Of a stretch of 64,000 nucleotides of DNA, positions 1 through 7,602 are shown piece after piece. Source of the DNA: Spirosoma endbachense. Its GTDB lineage: Bacteria > Bacteroidota > Bacteroidia > Cytophagales > Spirosomataceae. Under the pieces are notes generated by a model that saw nothing but the letters and a program-made list of their open reading frames with translations, did no database searches and had not been told where the DNA came from. Numbering within the stretch: position 1 is the first letter of the stretch; every line of letters begins with the position of its first letter. The position numbers and the translations under genes are program-made. Location of the stretch: assembly GCF_010233585.1 (NCBI RefSeq), contig NZ_CP045997.1, forward strand, positions 2,332,692-2,396,691, given 5' to 3'.

Positions 1-934
1 AATCCTGTAAAAGGTCATCGACTTTCTTGTTTTCCGGAATAAAGAAGGCAGGACGCACCAAGGACTGCCAACGGAACGAGTCATCTTCATGAATATGCGG
101 CAGCAGATCTTTGATGTATAAGATCCCATCAATCTGATCCAGTGATTCTTTATAAACAGGCACTCGTGAATAACCAGATGCGTTGATCTGAGTCATTAAT
201 TCAGAGAATGTCAAGTCGTCTGCTACTGCCGAAATATCGAGTCGTGCCCGCATGACCTGACGAGCCGTCAGGTTGCTGAAATTGACAATACCTTTCAGAA
301 TTTCTTTTTCTTCTGTCGTCGCATCAGTGCCTGTTAGTTCGACGGCCTGACTAAGCTCTTCAACCGACAATTTATAGCCCCGTCGCTCAACCCGCTTATC
401 GACCTGATTGCTCAGATTAACAAGCAACATGGCCAGTGGGCGTAGTACAGCAAGACCAACTTGTGCTAATGGTGCTGTCCGGCGGGCAACTGTCATGTTG
501 TTCTGGCTGGCATATACCTTCGGCACGATTTCACCAAAAAGTACAATTGCCAGCGTTGTGGTCAATGTCACTCCTGATAATATCCAACCCGAAGCATGGT
601 AAGCCTGCGAAAACTCCCAGGTCAGGTAAGTAACAATCACAACAATGGCAATATTCAGCAAATTATTAAAGATGACCAACGACGCCAGCAATCGTTTCGG
701 GCGGTCGAGTAACATGGCAATACGCTGATCGCCAGGCTGTATGCTATTTCGACAACGCGTACGGTCATCCGGGGAAAGAGAAAAGAATGCAGCTTCGGAA
801 GCTGACACCAGACCGGCCAGCAACAATAGTAACAGAATCAGACCCGCATAAGGGGCATATAAATCAAAATAGGTGCTCCAGCCATCTGCAGCTGGGAGCA
901 CCTGTCGGGGAAGAGGATCACTACTAGGGTCCAT
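1..934 (-). CDS. gldE: Gliding motility-associated protein GldE (CNNM/CBS hemolysin-like membrane protein), 3' end outside window
   Basis: The reading frame starts at the ATG at 934-932 and runs off the left edge, so about 311 residues are visible. The N-terminus holds a hydrophobic segment (APYAGLILLLLLAGLVSASEAAFFS) followed by a CNNM-type transmembrane region containing VLFGEIVPK, then a CBS-pair region (VMRARLDISAV, YSRVPVYKESLDQIDGILYIKDLL). This is the CorC/HlyC/CNNM architecture. The order mutY-ssb-gldE is the conserved Bacteroidota arrangement, in which GldE supports gliding and type IX secretion. It lies 39 bp downstream of ssb and is probably co-transcribed with it. The C-terminal transporter-associated domain is not visible. 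Family assignment is firm; the specific GldE name rests on the context. Confidence 0.88.
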   Translation of the reverse strand, partial: MDPSSDPLPRQVLPAADGWSTYFDLYAPYAGLILLLLLLAGLVSASEAAFFSLSPDDRTRCRNSIQPGDQRIAMLLDRPKRLLASLVIFNNLLNIAIVVIVTYLTWEFSQAYHASGWILSGVTLTTTLAIVLFGEIVPKVYASQNNMTVARRTAPLAQVGLAVLRPLAMLLVNLSNQVDKRVERRGYKLSVEELSQAVELTGTDATTEEKEILKGIVNFSNLTARQVMRARLDISAVADDLTFSELMTQINASGYSRVPVYKESLDQIDGILYIKDLLPHIHEDDSFRWQSLVRPAFFIPENKKVDDLLQD

Positions 935-973
935 GTATATTAAATCTCGTTCAACAATAGAGCATTGAGCGGT

Positions 974-1510
974 TTAGAACGGAAGATCGTCGTCACCACT
1001 ATTGCTCTCAAAAGGAACCGGGTCAGGCTCCCTACGCGGTGGCTGCTGACGTGCAGCCTGTGGAGCAGGGGCAGCTTGCTGACGCGGGGCTGGTGCTGCC
1101 TGCGGTGCCGGTTGCTGGCGCGGAGCAGGCTGCTGGGTTTGCGTCGGTGCTTCGAATGAACCGCCATCCTGACGATCATTAGGCCCACCTAAAAATTGAA
1201 AGGTGGTAGCACGAACGCCAAGCGAAAACCGTTCTTTACCTTCCCGGTCCGTATATGTCTCTGTCCGCAAGCGACCTTCTACATAAATTTGCTGGCCTTT
1301 GCGTACATATTTTTCAATTGTCTTAGCCTGATCATTCCAAGCTTCTATTCGAAACCACTCCGTTGATTCAACCTGCTCCCCAGTACGGGTTGTGTATCGT
1401 TCATTAGTAGCAACGCTGAATTTGGCAACGACTGAGCCTCCATCCAGGTATCGGACTTCCGGATCGTTGCCAACGTTACCAATAATAATTACTTTATTAA
1501 GGCTTGCCAT
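974..1510 (-). CDS. ssb: Single-stranded DNA-binding protein
   Basis: A 178-residue SSB. The OB fold covers about residues 1-110 and begins MASLNKVIIIGNVGNDPEVRY, with the typical WFRIEAWNDQAKTIEKYVRKGQQIYVEGRL core. A Pro/Gln/Ala-rich low-complexity linker (about 115-165) follows, and the protein ends in the acidic tip DDDLPF, which recruits partner proteins such as repair and replication enzymes. It binds single-stranded DNA during replication and repair. It is in line with mutY upstream (75 bp) and gldE downstream (39 bp), all on the minus strand, a conserved Bacteroidota block. The length and both ends are as expected for the family. Confidence 0.97.
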   Translation of the reverse strand: MASLNKVIIIGNVGNDPEVRYLDGGSVVAKFSVATNERYTTRTGEQVESTEWFRIEAWNDQAKTIEKYVRKGQQIYVEGRLRTETYTDREGKERFSLGVRATTFQFLGGPNDRQDGGSFEAPTQTQQPAPRQQPAPQAAPAPRQQAAPAPQAARQQPPRREPDPVPFESNSGDDDLPF

Positions 1511-1585
1511 ACTCTGTGTTTTGTTAGTTACGTATGAAAAAATGCGTAGGGCTTAAAGAGATTAAAGATACTGAAATAAACGCAC

Positions 1586-2719
1586 TTATCCAAACGACTT
1601 TTCCAAATAGTTAGCAATTAAAACAGGCTTGGGGAGGTCTCCAATCATTGCCTGTGAATACCACTTTAAACCTGTCGGCAAATGTCCTGCCAGCTTATCC
1701 GGCAGGTCAATTACATAGAACATCGCCTGAATTCGTTGATGAGATAGTAACTGCATTGCTCCAGTCGGCATAGTCGACAGAACGCCTTGCTGCACTAATT
1801 CGTTCACTGAATCAGGCAATAACAGGTCGCGTAACATTGGTTTAGGCTCGTCTGTTTCAAGCAGATAGAAATCGTAGAGATTTTGCCAGATATCCCGATC
1901 CGTGCGTTCACGCATAGCGATTTTATCACCGTTCTTAAAAATAAGATACTGAAAATATCGATTCCGGACAGGCGCTTTTTTAGCCTTGATGGGTAACCGA
2001 TTCTGCTGACCTGTCAAATAGGCCACACACTGTTGCTGGACTGGACATAACAGGCAATCGGGTGCTACCGGTGTACACTGAATCGCGCCAAACTCCATGA
2101 TTGCCTGATTGTAGGTTGCCGGATCACTGGCTTGCTGGATAAGCCGGGCTGCCAGTGCCGCAAATGTTTTTTTAGCACTGGTTGTGGTTATATCTTCGTC
2201 GATCCCAAACACGCGGGCTAACACTCGATAAACATTTCCATCAACAACCGACACCCGTTCTCCAAAGGCAAAAGATGCGATGGCGGCAGCCGTATAAACA
2301 CCTATTCCCTTCATTTTCAACAACTCATGGTATGTTTCTGGAAACTTTCCGTTGAGTTGTTCGGTTATATGACGAGCTGTTTGATGTAAATTCCTGGCAC
2401 GGGAATAATACCCAAGCCCCTGCCAGAGACGGAGCAATTCGCGCTCGTCGGCATGAGCCAGATCGTTAATCGTTGGATAAGCCGCTATGAAACGTTCATA
2501 ATACGGTTTTCCCTGCGCGACGCGGGTTTGTTGCAGAATGACTTCCGACAGCCAAATATAGTACGGATTGCGAGTATGACGCCACGGCAAGTCGCGTTTA
2601 TGGTACTCATACCAGCGTTCCAGACTAGGTACAAATACGGTTTCAATGACGTTAAGGTCTGATTGCCAATTCAAAATAAAAAAAGAAAAAGCGTCGTTGA
2701 TTATGAAAAACTGGAACAC
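1586..2719 (-). CDS. mutY: A/G-specific adenine DNA glycosylase MutY
   Basis: Base-excision repair glycosylase that removes adenine mispaired with 8-oxoguanine. Visible elements are LPWR near the N-terminus, the catalytic Glu in SEVILQQTRV, the helix-hairpin-helix MKGIGVYTAAAIASFAFG, the catalytic Asp in VVDGNVYRVLARVFGID, and the iron-sulfur cluster cysteines with C-x6-C-x2-C-x5-C spacing (CTPVAPDCLLCPVQQQC). The last third is the NUDIX-like MutT domain that reads the oxidised guanine. The start is uncertain: the longest frame begins with GTG at 2719, but homologues begin about 10 residues before LERWYEYHKRDLPWR, so a TTG or ATT codon further in is plausible. Divergent from HU, convergent with nothing. 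Confidence 0.95.
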   Translation of the reverse strand: MFQFFIINDAFSFFILNWQSDLNVIETVFVPSLERWYEYHKRDLPWRHTRNPYYIWLSEVILQQTRVAQGKPYYERFIAAYPTINDLAHADERELLRLWQGLGYYSRARNLHQTARHITEQLNGKFPETYHELLKMKGIGVYTAAAIASFAFGERVSVVDGNVYRVLARVFGIDEDITTTSAKKTFAALAARLIQQASDPATYNQAIMEFGAIQCTPVAPDCLLCPVQQQCVAYLTGQQNRLPIKAKKAPVRNRYFQYLIFKNGDKIAMRERTDRDIWQNLYDFYLLETDEPKPMLRDLLLPDSVNELVQQGVLSTMPTGAMQLLSHQRIQAMFYVIDLPDKLAGHLPTGLKWYSQAMIGDLPKPVLIANYLEKSFG

Positions 2720-2746
2720 AGGGTTTTATAATTTCTCAGAAACCGC

Positions 2747-2754
2747 TACCTTTG
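2747..2754 (+). promoter_or_regulatory. Bacteroidota -7 promoter element for HU
   Basis: TACCTTTG fits the Bacteroidota -7 consensus TAnnTTTG exactly and lies 61 bp before the HU start codon. A clear -33 TTG is not obvious; a T-rich stretch occurs at 2724-2727. Transcription would start near 2761. Confidence 0.6.
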
Positions 2755-2815
2755 TGCTCCCATTTTTGACACCCGAATTTTCAACAACACAGTAAACGTT
2801 AAAGTTTAAGAAGTC

Positions 2816-3118
2816 GTGACGAAAGCAGACGTAATTGCAGAGATCGCCGATAAGACCGGAATCGATAAGGCCGAGGTAACGAACACTCTTGAGACCTTCT
2901 TTTCGGTGGTTAAGGACTCGTTGGCCGAGGGAGAGAATATCTATGTGAGAGGGTTCGGCAGTTTCATTAACAAGAAAAGAGCCAAGAAGGTAGCCCGGAA
3001 CATCTCGAAAAACACCGCAATGGTGATTGATGAGCATTTCATCCCGAGCTTCAAGCCCGCCAAGGTTTTCGTTGAGCAAGTGAAAACCAGCGACAAAGCC
3101 AAAGTAGCGGCTGAGTAA
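2816..3118 (+). CDS. HU/IHF family DNA-binding protein
   Basis: A 100-residue nucleoid-associated protein. It begins MTKADVIAEIADKTGIDKAEV, has the HU core GENIYVRGFGSF and the beta-arm region with NISKNTAM instead of the more common NPxTG motif, and ends with a short Lys/Ala tail. It binds and bends DNA as a dimer. The start is GTG at 2816. It is divergent from mutY and has its own promoter at 2747. A short spacer separates it from the TPR protein downstream on the same strand. Variation in the arm (NPQTG replaced by NISKN) is common for this Bacteroidota clade of HU, so no loss of function is implied. Confidence 0.95.
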   Translation: MTKADVIAEIADKTGIDKAEVTNTLETFFSVVKDSLAEGENIYVRGFGSFINKKRAKKVARNISKNTAMVIDEHFIPSFKPAKVFVEQVKTSDKAKVAAE

Positions 3119-3183
3119 GCAAACAAGCGGTCCCCACCGGCTGAGCATCAGTCCAGGCATTTGCGACGTGATTAGTTCCCACC

Positions 3184-4050
3184 ATGAATAAGTCAATATT
3201 GTTGGTTGTTGTGTTGGCTACGGCCTTAACTGCAGGGTTATACACTTTGCCTAAGGTTGTTGTACGTAACGAGACCAAACAGTTGAGTGAATCCATGCCG
3301 GGAAGTCGCACGACGCAGGCGCCCATGGCTACTCAGCCAGGGGCAACCGCTGGTAACGGAGCGCCAGATCGCTCAACGATTCACCAAAAGCCGCTATCAC
3401 CCGAACAGCAGAAACAACTGGATCGGTTGAAAACACAGTTTTTGGCGACCGGATCGGCTCAGAAAGAAGCATCGGCAACCAAGTTAATTGCCCTGTTCCG
3501 GGAGGTTACCCAGTATGATAGCGCGGCTTATTATGCCGGTCTATTAGCCACGGATCAACCAACCGAACAGAATTTGCTTCAGGCAGGTGATCAGTATTTT
3601 GAAGCGTACACCTTTGCTGTCGACGAAACGAAAACGGCAATGCTGGGTCAAAAAACCCGCGATTTTTATCAACAAGTCCTTGCAAAGAATCCAGGTTTGC
3701 TAGCGGCCAAAGCCAATATGGCGATGACCTATGTTAACACGGATACGCCAATGCAGGGAATCATGCTTTTGCGCGATGTGTTGAAGCAGGACCCAACCAA
3801 TGAGTTGGCCTTGTTTAACCTCGGGCTTCTGTCAATGCGGTCAGGCCAGTATGAGCGTGCTGTTGAACGGTTCCGTCAGATTTTAGTTACGAATCCGGCT
3901 AGCCGAAAAGCACAATTTTACCTGGGTGTAAGTCTGGCCGAGTCAGGGCAAAAAGAGGAAGCAAAGAAAGTCTTGGCTCAGGTAAAAAAGCAGGAGAAAG
4001 ATCCACAGGTTCTGGCCGCTGTTCAGGAATACGAAGAGCGGTTAAAGTAA
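3184..4050 (+). CDS. Membrane-anchored tetratricopeptide repeat protein
   Basis: A 288-residue protein with an N-terminal hydrophobic anchor or uncleaved signal (residues 4-25, ILLVVVLATALTAGLYTLP), a low-complexity Thr/Ala/Pro linker (about 35-75), and a C-terminal helical region with at least two recognisable TPR units (for example ALFNLGLLSMRSGQYERAVERFRQIL and AQFYLGVSLAESGQKEEAKKVLAQV). TPR proteins act as protein-protein scaffolds; the partner cannot be read from the sequence. It sits between HU and RNase G on the same strand, a position I expect to be conserved in this lineage. Most of the protein should face the periplasm. Confidence 0.8.
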   Translation: MNKSILLVVVLATALTAGLYTLPKVVVRNETKQLSESMPGSRTTQAPMATQPGATAGNGAPDRSTIHQKPLSPEQQKQLDRLKTQFLATGSAQKEASATKLIALFREVTQYDSAAYYAGLLATDQPTEQNLLQAGDQYFEAYTFAVDETKTAMLGQKTRDFYQQVLAKNPGLLAAKANMAMTYVNTDTPMQGIMLLRDVLKQDPTNELALFNLGLLSMRSGQYERAVERFRQILVTNPASRKAQFYLGVSLAESGQKEEAKKVLAQVKKQEKDPQVLAAVQEYEERLK

Positions 4051-4061
4051 GTGAGTTATAC

Positions 4062-4123
4062 AGTTGAAAAACTATAGAGCCGCCTGGTTGATGAGTAAGT
4101 CAACGCTCTATTGTTATTCAACT
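4062..4123. terminator. Imperfect inverted repeat after the TPR gene
   Basis: Arms at 4062-4080 and 4105-4123 match at 17 of 19 positions. The repeat starts 12 bp after the TPR stop codon, so it may form a terminator or an mRNA-end hairpin. No strong T run follows directly. Confidence 0.45.
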
Positions 4124-4145
4124 TTAAAACTATACAACTTTTCAG

Positions 4146-4165
4146 GACTTACCGAGTGGTAAGTC
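4146..4165 (+). promoter_or_regulatory. Perfect 8-bp hairpin with GAGT loop in the leader of the small basic protein gene
   Basis: GACTTACC at 4146-4153 pairs with GGTAAGTC at 4158-4165 around a GAGT tetraloop, ending 36 bp before the start codon at 4202. It is too far from a T run to be a terminator and could be a leader structure. Confidence 0.4.
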
Positions 4166-4201
4166 GGCATGTATTTTCAACCATTAAACAGCATTCGCAC
4201 T

Positions 4202-4291
4202 ATGCCTTGCGGTAAAAAACGGAAACGGCACAAGATTGCCACTCACAAGCGGAAGAAACGGCTCAGAAAAAACCGGCACAAGAAAAAGTAG
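4202..4291 (+). CDS. 29-residue very basic protein, AURKAIP1/COX24 (mS38-like) type
   Basis: A tiny frame starting at ATG 4202 and ending at TAG 4289-4291 encodes 29 residues, about two thirds of them Lys, Arg or His. It opens MPCGKKRKRHKIATHKRKKR and ends in a Lys run. The pattern KRKRHKIATHKRKKRLRKNRHKK matches the short AURKAIP1/COX24 family, whose mitochondrial member is the small-subunit ribosomal protein mS38; many Bacteroidota carry such a mini-gene near RNase G. A ribosome-associated role is therefore inferred from family resemblance and charge. It is preceded by a hairpin leader and followed by a strong terminator at 4370, so it forms its own short transcript. Confidence 0.75.
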   Translation: MPCGKKRKRHKIATHKRKKRLRKNRHKKK

Positions 4292-4369
4292 TAAGTTAGT
4301 CGGCAGTTTACAGTCGATATTTTGCCGATAGCTGCCTATTGTAAACTTGCCTACTGCCTACTCATTTTG

Positions 4370-4418
4370 GAAGCCTCGTGCCGGTCTGTAAAGCCCGAGC
4401 GTGGCTTCTTTTTTTTTA
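4370..4418 (+). terminator. Rho-independent terminator before rng
   Basis: GAAGCC (4370-4375) pairs with GGCTTC (4403-4408), with an inner CTCG/CGAG pairing, followed by a run of at least nine T (4409-4417). It ends the transcript of the small basic protein just 31 bp before the RNase G start. Confidence 0.8.
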
Positions 4419-4448
4419 TATAGCCATTCTTAACCGTTCATTCATCTT

Positions 4449-6011
4449 GTGAGTAATGAATTAGTTATCAGTTCGACTCAGAAAGGTGATCGGATTGCGC
4501 TCTTGCAAAACAAGAGATTGCTGGAATATCACGAAGAAGAGTTAGACAGCAGCTTTACCGTTGGCGATCTTTATTTAGGAACAGTCAAAAAACTTTCATC
4601 GGGCCTCAATGCAGCTTTTGTGGATGTAGGCCATGAAAAAGATGGTTTTTTGCACTATCAGGACTTAGGGCCGAATATCAATTCGCTCAATAAGTTTGTT
4701 AAAGACGTAATCGCCAAGCGCGTCACCACCGGTCGGCTCAACAGCACACAGCTGGAGCCGGTCATCGAAAAAATTGGGAAAATCGATAAGGTACTGACGA
4801 AAAACGCGCCCATCCTGGTCCAGGTGGTTAAAGAACCCATCTCAACCAAAGGTCCACGCCTTTCCTGCGACATTTCCATTGCGGGCCGTTATCTGGTCCT
4901 CGTGCCGTTTTCAGACGGCGTTAATTTATCAAAGAAGATTACGGACCGAGCCGAGCGGTCGCGCTTGCTACGGCTTATGTCGTCATTAAAGCCTCAGAAT
5001 TTTGGGGTTATTGTGCGAACTGTTGCACAGGACAAAGATGTTGAAGAACTTGACCGCGACCTTCAGCACTCACTCGCCAAGTGGGAGCAGGCTGTTAAGA
5101 CGTTAGCCGATGCCAAACCCAGAGATCGAGTATTGGGTGAAATGAATCGGGCTTCCTCTATTCTACGGGACATGCTCAATGAAACATTTGAGAGCATCAC
5201 AGTAGATACCCGCGAGTCGTTCGACGAGATTCGGGAATACATTCATACCATTGCTCCCGATAAGGAGAAAATTGTTAAACTTCATAATGGTAAGGCAAAG
5301 GTTTTTGAAGCCTTAGGATTAGAAAAACAATTAAAATCTCTATTTGGTCGCTCGGTGAGTTTACCGGGTGGCGGTTATCTAATTATTGAGCATACTGAAG
5401 CCTTACACGTAATTGATGTCAATAGCGGCAACAAGTCGAATTCAGAAGAAGATCAGGAAGCTACAGCCATCAGCGTCAATCGTGAGGCTGCCAAAGAAAT
5501 AGCCCGGCAACTTCGTCTGCGTGATATGGGCGGCATTATCGTCGTTGATTTTATTGACATGAAGAAAGCAGAAAACAAAAAGCTTCTGCAGGACATCATG
5601 CGCGATGAGATGAAAACAGACCGCTCGAAGTTTACAATTTTACCCCTGACTAAATTTGGGCTAATGCAAATTACACGTCAGCGTGTACGGCCCGAAATGA
5701 ACATTGTTACGCGCGAGGTTTGCCCAACATGCGGTGGTACTGGCACCATTCAGGCTAGTGTTCTGGTTACTGATGTTATCGAAAACAATCTCGATTACAT
5801 TTTAACAAAACAGAACGAGCGGGGTATTTCAATTGCAATGCACCCATTTTTATATGCCTATTATACCAAGGGATTATACTCCAAACAAATCCAATGGTAT
5901 ATCAAGTATAAATCATGGATTAAACTCGTTAAAGACAGTTCATTAGGTATTGTGAATTTCAAATTCTTCAATAAATCTGGTGAAGAGATTGAAACAGGTA
6001 GTGGTGCTTAG
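4449..6011 (+). CDS. rng: Ribonuclease E/G family endoribonuclease
   Basis: A 520-residue RNase G-type enzyme that trims rRNA precursors and cleaves mRNA. It begins with a GTG codon (MSNELVISSTQKGDRIALL). Next is an S1-like RNA-binding domain (about residues 38-130, LYLGTVKKLSSGLNAAFVDVG). The catalytic DNase I-like domain carries the two metal-binding Asp motifs HVIDVNSGN and GGIIVVDFIDM. The Zn-link motif VCPTCGGTG lies near residue 425. The length fits RNase G rather than full RNase E, since there is no long disordered C-terminal scaffold. A strong terminator follows at 6061. The start is supported by conservation of the first residues in the family. Confidence 0.95.
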   Translation: MSNELVISSTQKGDRIALLQNKRLLEYHEEELDSSFTVGDLYLGTVKKLSSGLNAAFVDVGHEKDGFLHYQDLGPNINSLNKFVKDVIAKRVTTGRLNSTQLEPVIEKIGKIDKVLTKNAPILVQVVKEPISTKGPRLSCDISIAGRYLVLVPFSDGVNLSKKITDRAERSRLLRLMSSLKPQNFGVIVRTVAQDKDVEELDRDLQHSLAKWEQAVKTLADAKPRDRVLGEMNRASSILRDMLNETFESITVDTRESFDEIREYIHTIAPDKEKIVKLHNGKAKVFEALGLEKQLKSLFGRSVSLPGGGYLIIEHTEALHVIDVNSGNKSNSEEDQEATAISVNREAAKEIARQLRLRDMGGIIVVDFIDMKKAENKKLLQDIMRDEMKTDRSKFTILPLTKFGLMQITRQRVRPEMNIVTREVCPTCGGTGTIQASVLVTDVIENNLDYILTKQNERGISIAMHPFLYAYYTKGLYSKQIQWYIKYKSWIKLVKDSSLGIVNFKFFNKSGEEIETGSGA

Positions 6012-6060
6012 TTTCTTCTAGTAATGCTCTAAAAGAACAGCTATAAACCCCTATAAATCA

Positions 6061-6096
6061 ACGGGCTCAATCCATTGAATGGATTGAGCCCGTTTT
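6061..6096. terminator. Strong bidirectional terminator between rng and the acyltransferase
   Basis: Perfect 13-bp arms (6061-6073 and 6081-6093) around an ATTGAAT loop, with T residues after the right arm and A residues before the left. It lies between convergent genes and can serve both. Confidence 0.85.
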
Positions 6097-6115
6097 CAAT
6101 TATGCAGGAAGTGTC

Positions 6116-7231
6116 TTAGCGGAGAACCTCCATTTCCATTAACTCGCCGAACATCTCTTTTCCGACGAGTCCTTCTACCGAATCAACTGAATTGATGTTT
6201 AGAAGCAGATCACGCAGGTCTTCCGTAATTTCATAGGTCTGATAGAGTCGCCGATCAAAAAGAATCGGTGCCTGTTCCAGATCGCAAAGTGAATAGCGGT
6301 CCTGATTAAAGGTCGGTCGCGTTGGCCAACCACTAAACCGTGTATTTTTTGCTAGCTCCGGCTCTAAAAACAAATGGATGAATGTCCATCCCTCCCATTG
6401 AGCCGGGTATCGCTTCAGATAAGGCCAAAAAGCCTTATAAAGTTGCGTCATTGCCTCACGGCAATACATATCCCGATCACTATTCCGAATAGGTCGAATC
6501 GGATCGAGACAATGAAGAACGTTTGTCAGATCAGGCTGTCGATAACTGACAACCGGTATTATTGGCGCTCCAGTGGCATGTGACAGGTAGCCTACGCCTT
6601 TTCTGGTCAGGACGCGACGGCTCCCTAGCGGAACTGATAGGAATTTATCCTCCTCGCCAGGCTCAGGAGCCGTTTCTGGACTGCCATCTACAAAGACAAT
6701 TAGTGATCGACCGGCTTTCAGCTCACGTAGAACCGTTAATCCCGCCGATGGATGCCCCGCTTCAACAACACGGAAGACATTTGTCAAACCATGTTTCTCT
6801 CGCAGAGCCTCGATATGTTCAGTCATATCATCACCCTGAGTGCGGTTCATATTGTTACCGACCAGCAATATACAATCTACTCCCCGGCGAAACAATACAC
6901 TTGTCAGGAGCCGATATGAGCCAAGGTGATAGGTACAGTAAATCCTGGGGCCGTCTTGTTTGGCAAGATATTCCTGCGCTCCTCGCGTCTTCACAAGATC
7001 ACCTGCCGTTAGGCACTTCTGATCGAAGTTAGTAAAGATCTGCTGTAACAATAACTCCTGAAACAGTGTTTCATGTTCGCTACGGGATATAGATGGCATG
7101 ATGTTTTCAACGTTCGCCGAGAACGTGGTGAGTTTCATCAGATACCCTCTTTCCTTTTGTAGGTTAAGCTGCCGGAAGTGATCACGACAACGGGTAAGTT
7201 CTTGTTTGTAAAGACGCAGTGAAGACGGCAT
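6116..7231 (-). CDS. LpxL/HtrB-like (lysophospholipid/lipid A) acyltransferase family protein
   Basis: A 371-residue protein related to the LABLAT branch of acyltransferases. The block around residues 98-110 (YCTYHLGSYRLLTS) matches the HxGNxE motif, and VFVDGSPETAP matches the later substrate-binding block; ATGAPIIPVVSYRQ is the typical strand after it. His102 is kept, but the acidic residue normally five positions later is Arg107. There is no N-terminal membrane anchor such as LpxL has. It is 18 bp downstream of a 56-codon peptide gene on the same strand and likely co-transcribed with it, so it may act on that peptide rather than on lipid A; this is inference. An alternative start is Met32 (7138). 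Confidence 0.7.
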   Translation of the reverse strand: MPSSLRLYKQELTRCRDHFRQLNLQKERGYLMKLTTFSANVENIMPSISRSEHETLFQELLLQQIFTNFDQKCLTAGDLVKTRGAQEYLAKQDGPRIYCTYHLGSYRLLTSVLFRRGVDCILLVGNNMNRTQGDDMTEHIEALREKHGLTNVFRVVEAGHPSAGLTVLRELKAGRSLIVFVDGSPETAPEPGEEDKFLSVPLGSRRVLTRKGVGYLSHATGAPIIPVVSYRQPDLTNVLHCLDPIRPIRNSDRDMYCREAMTQLYKAFWPYLKRYPAQWEGWTFIHLFLEPELAKNTRFSGWPTRPTFNQDRYSLCDLEQAPILFDRRLYQTYEITEDLRDLLLNINSVDSVEGLVGKEMFGELMEMEVLR

Positions 7232-7249
7232 AGTCTTATACTGATAAAA

Positions 7250-7420
7250 TTAAAGAGAGAATGATGTTTTAGGGGTAAGTCCCTGAAATGTTGGCGTAAA
7301 ACTTCCGCAGCACACGCTGTCTTCAAACAGCCACAGTAATTTGGAAGACTCTTTTTTAGCGGCAGACAAAGTGATAGCTTTAGAGACCTGAACTGCTTTG
7401 ATGGCGAATTGCTTTTTCAT
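7250..7420 (-). CDS. Small peptide with Cys-Cys motif, candidate precursor of a modified peptide
   Basis: An ATG frame of 56 codons. The first 28 residues are Lys/Ala/Ser-rich and probably helical (MKKQFAIKAVQVSKAITLSA). A short acidic-aromatic stretch LLWLFED follows, then SVCCGSFTP and a Thr/Ser/Pro-rich tail ending TSFSL. There is no classical signal peptide: charges are spread along the N-terminal part and there is no hydrophobic core. It has a well-placed promoter (7492-7522), an A-rich start region, and the acyltransferase gene begins 18 bp after its stop. I do not recognise the family. The leader-then-Cys/Ser/Thr-rich-tail layout is that of ribosomally made, post-translationally modified peptides, but no Gly-Gly cleavage site, transporter or peptidase is seen nearby. 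A regulatory leader peptide is the main alternative. Confidence 0.65.
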   Translation of the reverse strand: MKKQFAIKAVQVSKAITLSAAKKESSKLLWLFEDSVCCGSFTPTFQGLTPKTSFSL

Positions 7421-7491
7421 GATTTTTCTGTTTTTCGATTGAATGTTAGTTGCCTGATTAGCGCTGGTTTGTTTGCGCCGTTTGACTGATA

Positions 7492-7522
7492 CAAAATTAG
7501 ATCAGCCAGGCAGGGTCATCAA
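7492..7522 (-). promoter_or_regulatory. Bacteroidota promoter for the peptide-acyltransferase operon
   Basis: On the minus strand, TAATTTTG (7499-7492) matches TAnnTTTG exactly, and TTG (7522-7520) lies 20 bp upstream as a -33 element. The -7 box is 71 bp before the peptide start codon. Confidence 0.7.
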
Positions 7523-7602
7523 TCGCAGAAAATTCTCATTCTGCCATATTGGATTAGTCAATTATTACCACTATTTTAGTCCGGATTTTTGCTAAGGGAC
7601 GC

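Noticed and set aside
7441..7500. Repeated GTT-containing words considered as LytTR binding sites
   Set aside because: Spacing and sequence do not fit the usual two direct repeats closely enough to claim a site; they may be chance in a T-rich region.
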